NCBI GenBank assembly: GCA_028822445.1
Contig: JAPKDQ010000014.1
Span: 1-35,017 of the forward strand
Direction: 5' to 3'
Origin: Rhodospirillaceae bacterium
GTDB lineage: Bacteria > Pseudomonadota > Alphaproteobacteria > Rhodospirillales > Rhodospirillaceae
DNA: 35,017 bases
In this document: positions 25,288 to 32,793 of the stretch, one piece after another
How the letters are laid out: each line of letters opens with the position of its first letter
How positions within the stretch are numbered: the stretch's first letter is position 1
The notes under the pieces: model-generated
Database searches by the model: none
Told to the model about the DNA's origin: nothing
What the model saw: the letters and a program-made list of their open reading frames with translations, nothing else
Translations under genes and position numbers: made by a program

Positions 25288-26766
25288 ATGCATCGCAGAA
25301 ACCTTCTTAAAACCGCTGCAGCGGCAGCTGCTGCATCTGTTATTCCAATGAGACAGGTTTGGGCAGAAGACGTGCCCACTATCAATTTAGACGGGGATAG
25401 TATTTCTCTGGATAAGAAAGACGTTCACGATTTTGCCAACAGCCTGAACGGCATTGTTCTGAAACCCGACAGCGCTGGCTACGATATAGCGCGGCAAATT
25501 TGGAACCGCTATTGGGACCGGAAGCCCGCCCTAATCGCCAGATGCACAAACGTCGCCGATGTTGTGTCGGCAGTCAAATTCGCCCGCGGCCACAACTTAC
25601 TAACAGCGGTGCGGTGTGGCGGACACAGCATGTCTGGTAAGGGTATGTGTGACGGCGGCCTGGTCATTGATCTTTCCTATATGAATGACGTCCAGATAGA
25701 TGTGAAAAACAAAACGGCGTCTGTTCAAGGCGGCGCGCAGCTCGGGGATTTGGATCGCAAGGCTCTGCCGTTTGGATTGGGCACGACAGCCGGCGTAGTT
25801 TCACACACGGGTGTTGGCGGCCTAACGCTTGGTGGTGGCATGGGCCGGTTGCAGCGCCGGTTTGGGTTAGCGATCGATAACGTACTTGGCGTCGAGCTTG
25901 TCACCGCAGAAGGCAAGGTTGTGACGGCCAACGCAAAAGAAAACCCTGACCTCTATTGGGGTGTGCGTGGCGGTGGCGGTAACTTTGGCATCGTCACGAA
26001 GTTCTTATTCCGACTTCACACGATGGATCCCATGGTGATCAACTTTGGGTTTAGCTTCCCCATGGACGTGGCGAAGGATGCATTAAAACTCTACTTCGAC
26101 TTCTCGACAGGGGCGGACAAGGATCTATTCTTGCTCGGTGGCATCTCCATGCGAGAGGATGGCACGGGTGGCGTCAGCATTGGCGGAAACTATTTTGGGC
26201 CCCAAAGAAACGTGGACCGCGCACTTCAGCCTTTGCGAGATTTTGGCAAAGCAATAAGGGACAGCGTCTTTCCAATTGAATACGTAAAAATTCAACAGGT
26301 AGCTGACGATGGCTTTAACGCGCCTGGAAATCGCCACTACGCGAAAGGCGGATTCCTGCGTGAGGTCAATGACGACCTTATAACCACGCTTATTGAACGC
26401 ATTGAGCCGCTTGCTAGTCGGCGGTTCAGCGTAGGCCTTCTGCCTATGGATGGGGCACCCAGCAAAGTAGGTGCCAAAGATACGGTATGGGCTCACCGCG
26501 ACGCGGCGTACAATATTGATTCAAGCAGCAAGTGGGCTGTTAACAACTCCGATGTCGATGAAGAAAACGTCGCTTGGAATCGAGCCTATTGGAAAGACAT
26601 TGAACCGTTTACACGGGGGTTTTATGTCAATCAGTTGATCGACGAAAATCAGGACCAAGTGAATACGAACTACGGGCCTAATCACGCCCGCTTAGTTGAC
26701 GTCAAAAATAAATACGACCCAACCAACTTCTTCCGCCTGAATGCAAATGTGCGGCCCACAGTCTAG
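25288..26766 (+). CDS. Tat-exported FAD-linked oxidase (berberine-bridge/6-hydroxynicotine oxidase family)
   Basis: A flavoprotein of 492 aa. The N-terminus MHRRNLLKTAAAAAAASVIP is a twin-arginine signal, with cleavage likely after VWA, so the enzyme is exported folded with its flavin. The PCMH FAD domain shows ALIARCTNVADVVSAVKFAR, CGGHSMSG with H113 as the usual covalent FAD attachment residue, LTLGGGMGRLQRRFGLAIDN and GVRGGGGNFGIVT. The C-terminal BBE segment reads YGPNHARLVDVKNKYDPTNF. The second attachment cysteine of bi-covalent members appears replaced (SHTGVGG at 172-178), so a single covalent link is expected. Relatives oxidise amines, alcohols or sugars. The substrate is not evident. 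Confidence 0.88.
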   Translation: MHRRNLLKTAAAAAAASVIPMRQVWAEDVPTINLDGDSISLDKKDVHDFANSLNGIVLKPDSAGYDIARQIWNRYWDRKPALIARCTNVADVVSAVKFARGHNLLTAVRCGGHSMSGKGMCDGGLVIDLSYMNDVQIDVKNKTASVQGGAQLGDLDRKALPFGLGTTAGVVSHTGVGGLTLGGGMGRLQRRFGLAIDNVLGVELVTAEGKVVTANAKENPDLYWGVRGGGGNFGIVTKFLFRLHTMDPMVINFGFSFPMDVAKDALKLYFDFSTGADKDLFLLGGISMREDGTGGVSIGGNYFGPQRNVDRALQPLRDFGKAIRDSVFPIEYVKIQQVADDGFNAPGNRHYAKGGFLREVNDDLITTLIERIEPLASRRFSVGLLPMDGAPSKVGAKDTVWAHRDAAYNIDSSSKWAVNNSDVDEENVAWNRAYWKDIEPFTRGFYVNQLIDENQDQVNTNYGPNHARLVDVKNKYDPTNFFRLNANVRPTV

Positions 26767-26981
26767 GCCTGAAAAATGTTCACGCGAAATAAAGGCTAAC
26801 TAACGAGGGCATGGACCGTAAACTCGAAGTCGCGTGGGACATAATACCGGCACTCAATTCAGAGACCCGCGGTAAAGCGCCCCTGGAATACTCTTCTTGC
26901 CGCCCTTAGCATAAACCTTGGCTGTCGTTCTTGAACAGAGGCCCGCAGCATGGTTAATCTGCACATACAGGAGGACCCCGC

Positions 26982-27623
26982 ATGACAGATAGCAAATACG
27001 CCAACGCGAGCTACGGCGAACTCGGTATCGGATTCGGCGAGAGACCCGCCGTTGTCGTCGTCGACTTTCAGCTAGGCTTTACAGACCCACAATACCCCTT
27101 AGGGGGCTCATCCCACATTCATGCCGCAGTAGAGCAGACATCGAAGCTGCTTGGGGTCGCGCGTGAGAACGACATACCCGTCGCGAGTTGCCGCGTCGGC
27201 TGGGGCTCGAAACGCGATATGGGATACTGGAAAATTGGCTGCTTGTACGAAGATTGGTTCTATGATGACCCACAAACGGCCATGGACCCGCGCGTGCATA
27301 ATCCAAACTATGATTTCAATTTCTGGAAGCACGCACCTTCGATCTTTTTCGGGACACCCCTTATTAACTTCCTAAACAAGAACAACGTCGACACAGTCAT
27401 CGTTACGGGGTGCACGACGTCGGGCTGCGTACGGGCCTCCATAAACGACGCGTTTTCGTATGGGTACCGCGTGATCGTACCCCATGACTGCTGCGGCGAC
27501 ATGGACGAAGGGCCGCACGATGATAACTTGCGTGATGTTGGCCGCCGTTACGCTGATGTGATAGACGCATCGGCTGTCATGGAGCACCTCTCTTCAACAC
27601 AAGGCCGCGTCCCAGCCGAGTAA
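26982..27623 (+). CDS. Isochorismatase-like cysteine hydrolase (N-carbamoylsarcosine/maleamate amidohydrolase type)
   Basis: A 213-aa amidohydrolase. The catalytic triad is visible as D28 in VVVVDFQLGF, K116 in FNFWKHAPS and C149 in VTGCTTSGCVRAS. The form TTSGCVRAS and the N-terminal YGELGIGFGERPAVVV match N-carbamoylsarcosine amidase and related amidases better than isochorismatase itself. It would release ammonia from an amide or carbamoyl group, and is a candidate to act after nitrile hydratase. A strong ribosome site (GGAGGA) precedes ATG 26982. A membrane protein gene follows after 19 bases, so they form an operon. Confidence 0.9.
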   Translation: MTDSKYANASYGELGIGFGERPAVVVVDFQLGFTDPQYPLGGSSHIHAAVEQTSKLLGVARENDIPVASCRVGWGSKRDMGYWKIGCLYEDWFYDDPQTAMDPRVHNPNYDFNFWKHAPSIFFGTPLINFLNKNNVDTVIVTGCTTSGCVRASINDAFSYGYRVIVPHDCCGDMDEGPHDDNLRDVGRRYADVIDASAVMEHLSSTQGRVPAE

Positions 27624-27642
27624 AAAACCAGAGTAAGTCACT

Positions 27643-28359
27643 ATGGATATTATGTTCGACCCCTACATCATCCTTAAATTCTTCCACATCATCATGGCGG
27701 GGCTTTGGCTCGGTATGGATATGGGAGTGTACAACTGTGGGATGAAAGTGCGCGACCCAAGCCTCTCGATTGAAACCCGCGCAGCGATGGCGAAGGTCTC
27801 CGGTTTTCTCGATATGGGGCCACGGTCCGCCGTTATCATCCTGCTTATGCTTGGCATCACGATGACATCGCTTGGCGGTTGGGGCTTCCAAGGCGGTTAC
27901 GGGCCTGATCTCGCGATTGCGGCTGCCCTTATCGGCATTGTTTGGCTCTCTGGCCTCTGGCATCAGTACTGGGTTGATCATCCCAACCTTGGCGAAGCGC
28001 GGCCAGAAGCACACGTGAAATTTCAAACGGTGTTCCGTAAGTGGGATATACGCATGCGCGTTGTTGTGACCGGCATTCTTTTGTTCACCGCCATCTGGTC
28101 TTTGACCGGCGACGGCCCCATCGTCGCCACATGGCTGGCGGTTAAGCTTGTCCTTTTCTCAGTCATTGTTTCCTGTGGGATAGGCATCCGCATTTACATC
28201 CCCCAGGCACGCGCGGCAATTGCCGATATCTTCGCCAATGGGTCTACGCCGGAACGCGAGGCTGCGGCAAAAGTGAACCGTGGAAAGGCCCTATTCTTCG
28301 TGAAATCGATCTGGACGTTGGTCGCAATTGTCATCTGGGTTTCAGTAGCAAAATTTTAG
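27643..28359 (+). CDS. Six-span membrane protein of unknown function
   Basis: A 238-aa protein with six likely membrane helices (about 8-30, 62-79, 89-107, 138-153, 162-185, 215-235). Histidines sit in or beside helices: H15 in LKFFHIIMAGLWLG, and H107 and H113 in GLWHQYWVDHPNLGE. The start KFFHIIMAGLWLG resembles the histidine-bearing first helix of CopD-like and other heme- or metal-binding membrane proteins, so haem or metal binding is possible but unproven. No transport family is recognised. It follows the amidohydrolase by 19 bases and precedes the hydrolase-fold gene by 78, so it likely works in the same pathway, for example as a membrane redox partner or ligand channel. Confidence 0.7.
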   Translation: MDIMFDPYIILKFFHIIMAGLWLGMDMGVYNCGMKVRDPSLSIETRAAMAKVSGFLDMGPRSAVIILLMLGITMTSLGGWGFQGGYGPDLAIAAALIGIVWLSGLWHQYWVDHPNLGEARPEAHVKFQTVFRKWDIRMRVVVTGILLFTAIWSLTGDGPIVATWLAVKLVLFSVIVSCGIGIRIYIPQARAAIADIFANGSTPEREAAAKVNRGKALFFVKSIWTLVAIVIWVSVAKF

Positions 28360-28437
28360 GCCGGTCTGAGGTTGCGTCTAATAGATTGAAAGTCTAATGA
28401 AGGCTGATATTTGTCCAGCCAAATTAGGAGTCTAGCT

Positions 28438-29247
28438 GTGCCAACCGCAGAAATTAACGGCCACTCTATGTATTACGAGACCCACGGTGAAGGGGTTCCC
28501 GTTCTGGTTCAAGGCGGCTGGGGCTCGTTTTGCCACGGTTCTCATGGCCATTTACCGCGCGGATTGAGCGACAGCTACCAAGCCATCATTATCGATTATC
28601 GCGGGCTCTATGATTCAAGCGACGACCTGTCCGTCGACTCGAGCATCGATATGTACGCTGACGATGCGATCCAGCTTCTGGAACACCTGGGACACGCCGG
28701 AGGCGCCCACCTTATCGGCCTGGTCGGCATGGGCGCCTGCATCTCTCAAGTTATGGCGATTAGGCGCCCCGACCTCGTACGCTCGATGATGAATATGGGC
28801 GCCTGGTCTGACGCGACCGACCCCCTCTTCAGAGAACAGATTAATCTATTCCTGGATGTCCACCGGGATATGGGGTGGGAAGCGTTTCAACGCTTCGTCT
28901 GCATGATGTCCTTTCGGCCCGATTACTATAACGAGAACCAAGAACGTCTGCTCGGGCCCGATGGCCCTTGGCGCGAACTGAATGGTCGATTGGAAGCACA
29001 TACGCGTTTTATCAACGCATGCCTAAATCACAACGTCACCGATCAATTGGTCAAAGTAAAATGCCCAAGCCTTGTGGTTCATAGCCACATGGATACAGTT
29101 ACCGGCCCCCGGATGACGCGTCCAATTCAAGACGGCATTCCAAATGCAGAGGGATTAGAGCTTGTTGAAGTCGCCCACGTCGTAGCAGGAAAAGAACAAA
29201 AGATTCAGTTCTGCGAGGTTGTTCTTGATTGGTTAGGGCGAGCCTAA
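28438..29247 (+). CDS. Alpha/beta-hydrolase-fold protein lacking the nucleophile serine
   Basis: 269 aa from GTG 28438, chosen because AGGAG lies seven bases before it; a TTG nine codons earlier has no such site. The fold is clear: INGHSMYYETHGEGVPVLVQ, IIIDYRGLYDSS, the conserved strand before the elbow, CPSLVVHSHMDTVTG with the acid, and VEVAHVVAG with the histidine. The nucleophile elbow, normally GxSxG, reads IGLVGMGACI (residues 93-102), with no Ser, Cys or Asp at the turn. It may therefore be a non-hydrolytic member such as a lyase or cofactor-free oxygenase-like protein, or a binding protein. It is the last gene of the amidohydrolase operon. Confidence 0.8.
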   Translation: MPTAEINGHSMYYETHGEGVPVLVQGGWGSFCHGSHGHLPRGLSDSYQAIIIDYRGLYDSSDDLSVDSSIDMYADDAIQLLEHLGHAGGAHLIGLVGMGACISQVMAIRRPDLVRSMMNMGAWSDATDPLFREQINLFLDVHRDMGWEAFQRFVCMMSFRPDYYNENQERLLGPDGPWRELNGRLEAHTRFINACLNHNVTDQLVKVKCPSLVVHSHMDTVTGPRMTRPIQDGIPNAEGLELVEVAHVVAGKEQKIQFCEVVLDWLGRA

Positions 29248-29440
29248 AACACTTTCGCAACTAGTGCGCTGCCTGATAGCAGAAGCAAGGCTAGGACAAT
29301 ACGCTTAAACGTTTACTCGCTCACTTTAAGTTACACGTCCACCCCGAGACATGAGCACAGCACTTGGCGTTGCGAGTACGGACAGAATGAGGGTTCACGT
29401 TTCCACTAACCCAGCTCCGGCGCGGAAGCAGCGAGCTACC

Positions 29441-30688
29441 TTAAACCCGCGTTCCAAGACGGGGGTTTCCATCTTCGATAGCCATCTCAGCACCATCAAT
29501 CAACGGGTCATCTGTTGGCACACCAAGTAGGTGCTTGCCGGTTGGGGCCATGGCGTGATCCCACTGCAACTCAATATGTGTCGTTACGGTCCGGCAATCG
29601 CGGAAATGACGTTGCACAGGGTTGCGGCCAGTTTGCGCTGACACACCCATCATTCCAGATAACCGTTCCGCTGCCTTCAGACACAAACGAGATGCAAATG
29701 TCATATCCCGTTTTGCCGAGAGCAAATCTTCGCCAACGATGTCTTGTCCGGCGGCGCCGCGCTCATGCAGCATGGTGCAGAAATTCTCAACAATGAGGTT
29801 GGCTGCATGAACCTCGGCTACGGCCTCGCCAACGCGAACTTGAACAGGCACCTGATCAACAATGGATTCGCCAAAGAGCGCACCCTTTCGGGTCTTGGTC
29901 AGTGCTGCGTAATCCTGCAAAGCACCCATAGCCGTGCCCACCAAAATTCCTGCAAACCAACTCTTTTGGTACGCAGCAGGGCGAACTTTATAGATGTAGC
30001 TGTCGTGCAATTTCGACCCAGGCGGATTGGGCGACAGCATGTCTTGCAATGTGATCACGCGATAGGCTGGGATTTTCGCCCCCGTGACCTTGATATGATG
30101 GCTGCCAGTGCCGCGCAGACCTTCAGCCGTCCAATTGCCTTCATTGTCCCAATCACTTGGCTGCAGCAAAACGAAGTGCGTGAATACCGGTCCATCCCCG
30201 AGCTTAGCCGTAACCATTGCGCCGTTGGCATGGTCGATCCCGCTAGTGAATCCCCACCGACCACTCAATTCATAACCATCATCTGTTTTAACCAGGCCAC
30301 CGCCGCCAGCAGAGCCAGTGGCAACGATCGGGTCAGGGTTCGCGGAGAAGAATTCTTCTTGAGCCTCCGCATGAAAACGAGCAACCCACATGACATGGGA
30401 GAAGACCAGGCCAGTTATCCAACCAGACGATGCGCAAGCCTGTGAAATTTCTCGGGACACATTCATGTGTGTGCCCCAGTCCATTTCCCAGCCGCCAAAA
30501 CGGTGCGGCATGTAAATTTTATGTAGACCGGCAGCTTTCAATTCAGCGATTGAGGCGTCGGGGATCCGGCGTAGGTCTTCGGCCTGCTCCGCACGCCCCC
30601 TCAAAGAAGGGATGAGGGCTTTCGCTGCTGCAACCAAATCCTCTTTGGTTGGGTTATTAGAAGCATTTGCAGCAACGACGGTGGACAT
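29441..30688 (-). CDS. Group D flavin-dependent monooxygenase (second copy)
   Basis: 415 aa from ATG 30688, which has GGAG nine bases upstream; an earlier in-frame start is less likely. Shares with the 13687-14925 protein the segments RRIPDASIAELKAAGLHKIY, FGGWEMDWGTHM, LRGTGSHHIKV, LHDSYIYKV and QTGRNPVQRHFRDCRTV. The family hydroxylates aromatic or N-heteroaromatic compounds with reduced flavin from a separate reductase, which is missing here. It is divergent from a LysR regulator across a 105-base region with a perfect palindrome, so its expression is probably under that regulator in response to the substrate. It ends convergently with the alpha/beta-hydrolase operon. Confidence 0.83.
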   Translation of the reverse strand: MSTVVAANASNNPTKEDLVAAAKALIPSLRGRAEQAEDLRRIPDASIAELKAAGLHKIYMPHRFGGWEMDWGTHMNVSREISQACASSGWITGLVFSHVMWVARFHAEAQEEFFSANPDPIVATGSAGGGGLVKTDDGYELSGRWGFTSGIDHANGAMVTAKLGDGPVFTHFVLLQPSDWDNEGNWTAEGLRGTGSHHIKVTGAKIPAYRVITLQDMLSPNPPGSKLHDSYIYKVRPAAYQKSWFAGILVGTAMGALQDYAALTKTRKGALFGESIVDQVPVQVRVGEAVAEVHAANLIVENFCTMLHERGAAGQDIVGEDLLSAKRDMTFASRLCLKAAERLSGMMGVSAQTGRNPVQRHFRDCRTVTTHIELQWDHAMAPTGKHLLGVPTDDPLIDGAEMAIEDGNPRLGTRV

Positions 30689-30739
30689 GAAACGACTCCA
30701 GGGTGATGACGTTAATCTCATCATCCATCAGCACACAGC

Positions 30740-30753
30740 GTTTATATATAAAC
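30740..30753. promoter_or_regulatory. Perfect palindrome, likely LysR operator
   Basis: GTTTATATATAAAC is a perfect 14-base inverted repeat in the centre of the 105-base divergent region between the monooxygenase and the LysR gene. It contains T-N11-A spacing and lies where LysR-type regulators normally bind. A related half site GTTTATATT occurs at 30779. Assignment is by position and symmetry. Confidence 0.55.
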
Positions 30754-30793
30754 TTATTGTATTTATATTCATCTTTAGGTTTATATTAATTCT

Positions 30794-31681
30794 ATGGAAT
30801 TACGCCAAATCAGCCATTTTCTGTGCGTTGCCGAATATTTAAGCTTTAGCGCAGCGGCAGAAGACTGCGGACTTACCACCCAAGCAGTGAGCAAAAGCGT
30901 GCGCCAACTCGAGCAAACACTCGGGGTGAAGCTATTTGATCGGGATACACGAACGGTGTCTCTGACAACCTTTGGCAACCTTCTGCTGCCACATGCACAA
31001 GCCATTCAAGCGGAGACTAAACAATTTGGGCTGAATCTAGAAACAGCACTTGGCGCACATACTGGTACGGTCCGACTAGGAGCAACCCCGACAGCACTCA
31101 CCCAATTAGTGCCTCGGGCTTTAAAGCGACTATTTGATTTAAGGCCGACCCTAAGGGTCGAAGTCGAGCGCAGCGATTTCGAGCATTTGACGCCACTGCT
31201 CTTGCGAGGAGACCTGGATCTCATCGTATCAACGGCCCCAACGAAGACAGTGGATTCCTTAATCACCATTGAACCACTGATGACGGACTATAACATCATT
31301 GTGTGTTCTGCAGACAACGCACTCGCCAAAAAGCCTCTGAAACCCAAAGCACTGCTGAACAGACAGTGGGTGACAGTAAATTTCCCGAGAGGGGAAAACG
31401 ACCTAAAAGCGTTATTCTCATCTATGGGAGAAAAACTACCTTCACCAAGTTTACAAACAACCGCAACAGATTTCGCGATCGACTGGGTCTCAGCGTCGAA
31501 TTTTCTCTCCATATTACCCGCACAGATCGCTGCAGGTGCCGTTGCTGATGGACGTCTCTCAGCCATTGAGATCACAGACCTCGGAGACCCATGGCCTATC
31601 GTTATGGCGTATAGACGTAATGCAACACGCTCACCCGCGGCTCTTGCCCTAATTGACGCGCTTAAGATTGAGGCGGCTTAA
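30794..31681 (+). CDS. LysR-family transcriptional regulator
   Basis: A 295-aa regulator. The N-terminal winged helix-turn-helix spans residues 1-60: MELRQISHFLCVAEYLSFSA, LTTQAVSKSVRQLEQTLGVK and LFDRDTRTVSLT are textbook. A linker helix and a periplasmic-binding-protein-like effector domain follow (GTVRLGATPTALTQLVPRAL, RGDLDLIVST). It is divergent from the flavin monooxygenase gene with a palindromic site between, so it most likely controls that gene and itself. The effector is probably the substrate or an intermediate, and its identity cannot be read from the sequence. Confidence 0.93.
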   Translation: MELRQISHFLCVAEYLSFSAAAEDCGLTTQAVSKSVRQLEQTLGVKLFDRDTRTVSLTTFGNLLLPHAQAIQAETKQFGLNLETALGAHTGTVRLGATPTALTQLVPRALKRLFDLRPTLRVEVERSDFEHLTPLLLRGDLDLIVSTAPTKTVDSLITIEPLMTDYNIIVCSADNALAKKPLKPKALLNRQWVTVNFPRGENDLKALFSSMGEKLPSPSLQTTATDFAIDWVSASNFLSILPAQIAAGAVADGRLSAIEITDLGDPWPIVMAYRRNATRSPAALALIDALKIEAA

Positions 31682-31690
31682 TTAAAAGCA

Positions 31691-31741
31691 TTCATGCACA
31701 AAGCACGTCTCCATAATGAACTGAGCTTTTGTGCGCATGAA
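31691..31741 (+). terminator. Imperfect inverted repeat after the LysR gene
   Basis: TTCATGCACAAAGC pairs, with small bulges, with GCTTTTGTGCGCATGAA across a loop of about 20 bases, starting ten bases after the LysR stop. It lacks a clean T-tract, so it may be a transcript-end stabilising hairpin rather than a true intrinsic terminator. Confidence 0.4.
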
Positions 31742-31752
31742 GTGACGTATTC

Positions 31753-31926
31753 CTAAACTCTTTCCATTGAGCCACGAATAGCGACAACGGCACCGGCACC
31801 GGCACCGGCACTAGCGACGCATTCCATTTTATTGTGAACGTGTTCACCGCGCATCCGCGTACTGACTTGTTCTATGACACCCTGGCCCAGAATGGGAACT
31901 AGGGCGGGCAGATGAGAGACAGTGTC
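31753..31926 (-). pseudogene. Possible remnant of an unrecognised protein
   Basis: On the minus strand 57 codons are open between a TAA (31929-31927) and a TAG (31755-31753). Parts read LPALVPILGQGVIEQVSTRM and, near the end, SAGAGAGAVVAIRGSMERV. The composition looks protein-like, and the alternating Gly-Ala run comes from a hexamer repeat. There is no clear start codon with a ribosome site, and the family is not recognised. It may be the leftover C-terminus of a deleted gene or chance. Confidence 0.25.
31788..31811. repeat. Hexamer tandem repeat (CGGCAC)4
   Basis: Four exact copies of CGGCAC in a row, GC-rich compared with the flanks. They lie within the 57-codon minus-strand open stretch, where they encode alternating Gly and Ala. 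Confidence 0.8.
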
Positions 31927-31963
31927 TTAGGACCGAACGGATACTCAGCGTGAAAACAAGCAT

Positions 31964-31995
31964 AGCCCCATAGCTCAGAGGGGCTTTATATTTTT
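31964..31995 (+). terminator. Weak intrinsic terminator candidate
   Basis: AGCCCC (31964-31969) pairs with GGGGCT (31980-31985), followed by TTATATTTTT. The stem is only six pairs with a ten-base loop, and it lies about 280 bases after the LysR stop. It could end that transcript. Confidence 0.4.
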
Positions 31996-32057
31996 GCACA
32001 AAAAAGACTGCTAGACAGCTATGCGTTAGGTTAGTCCACAGCTAAGGGTCAACACGC

Positions 32058-32687
32058 TTAGCCTTTGCGATAGACACGCAAGAAATTATTGGCGGGCATT
32101 TCATTGCTATTTTCAAAAACTAGCCCCGCACCCTGCGCCAGGGCATTCACATCAACCGTGTCGCGCACACCCCACTCTGGGTTTTGATCACGCAACCCTT
32201 GTTCAAATAATTTATTAGATTTAGTTGTATGTTGGCCATCTATTTTGAATGGCCCGTAGAGAAAGAGCGCGCCGCCATCCAATAAGGTTCTACCCACGCC
32301 AGAGAACAATCCCTCAGCCACAGACCACGGCGCAATGTGAATCATATTGCAGCACAATATTGCGGCCGCTTCGTCGACAGGCCAATCCGATGACATCGCA
32401 TCTAAGACGAGCGGTGGCCTGAGGTTCGACAATTCCGCATCCTCGACCATGCGGGTCATTTTTACCTGAGCTTCTGTGTCTTGGTCCGTTGGTTGCCAAA
32501 TCAAATTCGTGTGCGTTGCTGCCAAGACCGCTGAGTGATAACCGCTGCCAGCCGCTATTTCGAGAACCAGGCCTGTGTCTGGTAAGAGAGGCGAAAGCGT
32601 CTCATGAATGGGTCCGATGTTCCGTTGAGCAGACGGGTGGGCGTGAACAGCTAATTTTGATGCTATAGTGTTAAACATCTTTTCCAT
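32058..32687 (-). CDS. DUF938 family class I SAM-dependent methyltransferase-like protein
   Basis: 209 aa. The family pattern is complete: HPSAQRNIGPIHETL, the SAM-binding glycine loop VLEIAAGSGYHSAVLA (41-56), WQPTDQD, NLRPPLVLDAMSSDWP, CCNMIHIAPW, LFLYGPFKIDG and the C-terminal MPANNFLRVYRKG. DUF938 proteins are widespread in proteobacteria, and their substrate is not established. The start is ATG 32687; an ATG three codons later has a better GGAAAAG lead and may be used. It is separated from the hyuB operon by a terminator, so it is its own unit. Confidence 0.88.
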   Translation of the reverse strand: MEKMFNTIASKLAVHAHPSAQRNIGPIHETLSPLLPDTGLVLEIAAGSGYHSAVLAATHTNLIWQPTDQDTEAQVKMTRMVEDAELSNLRPPLVLDAMSSDWPVDEAAAILCCNMIHIAPWSVAEGLFSGVGRTLLDGGALFLYGPFKIDGQHTTKSNKLFEQGLRDQNPEWGVRDTVDVNALAQGAGLVFENSNEMPANNFLRVYRKG

Positions 32688-32731
32688 CGCACACCATCAA
32701 ACTTCATCTCTTAATAAGACCTAAGCCCATT

Positions 32732-32765
32732 AAAAAAAACGGGGCGGCCCAAAAAGGCCACCCCG
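32732..32765 (-). terminator. Strong intrinsic terminator of the hyuB operon
   Basis: On the minus strand CGGGGTGGCC pairs with GGCCGCCCCG (one mismatch) across a TTTTTG loop and is followed by eight T residues. On the plus strand this appears as an A-run at 32732-32739 and the stem at 32740-32765. It lies just after the hyuB stop at 32794. Confidence 0.9.
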
Positions 32766-32793
32766 CTCAAAACATTTTTGAAGTAATGCGGCT

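Larger units (their letters stand above)
31682..32057. other. Intergenic region with hairpins, a hexamer repeat and a possible gene remnant
   Basis: About 375 bases between the LysR gene (plus) and the DUF938 methyltransferase (minus). It holds an imperfect inverted repeat, a short GC-rich tandem hexamer that falls inside a 57-codon minus-strand open stretch, and a hairpin with a T-rich tail; each is listed separately. Confidence 0.5.

Noticed and set aside
27577-28026. A 149-codon minus-strand frame opposite the membrane protein gene
   Set aside because: Histidine- and arginine-rich antisense of transmembrane codons; the plus frame has the operon spacing and membrane helices.
29744-30445. 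A 233-codon plus-strand open frame opposite the second flavin monooxygenase
   Set aside because: The minus-strand gene is clearly conserved; the antisense translation looks like no protein.
31963-31995. tRNA-like start (GCCCCATAGCTCAGAGG)
   Set aside because: Only the first stem and D-arm-like letters are present; no anticodon or T-arm follows, and the bases are better explained as a short hairpin.
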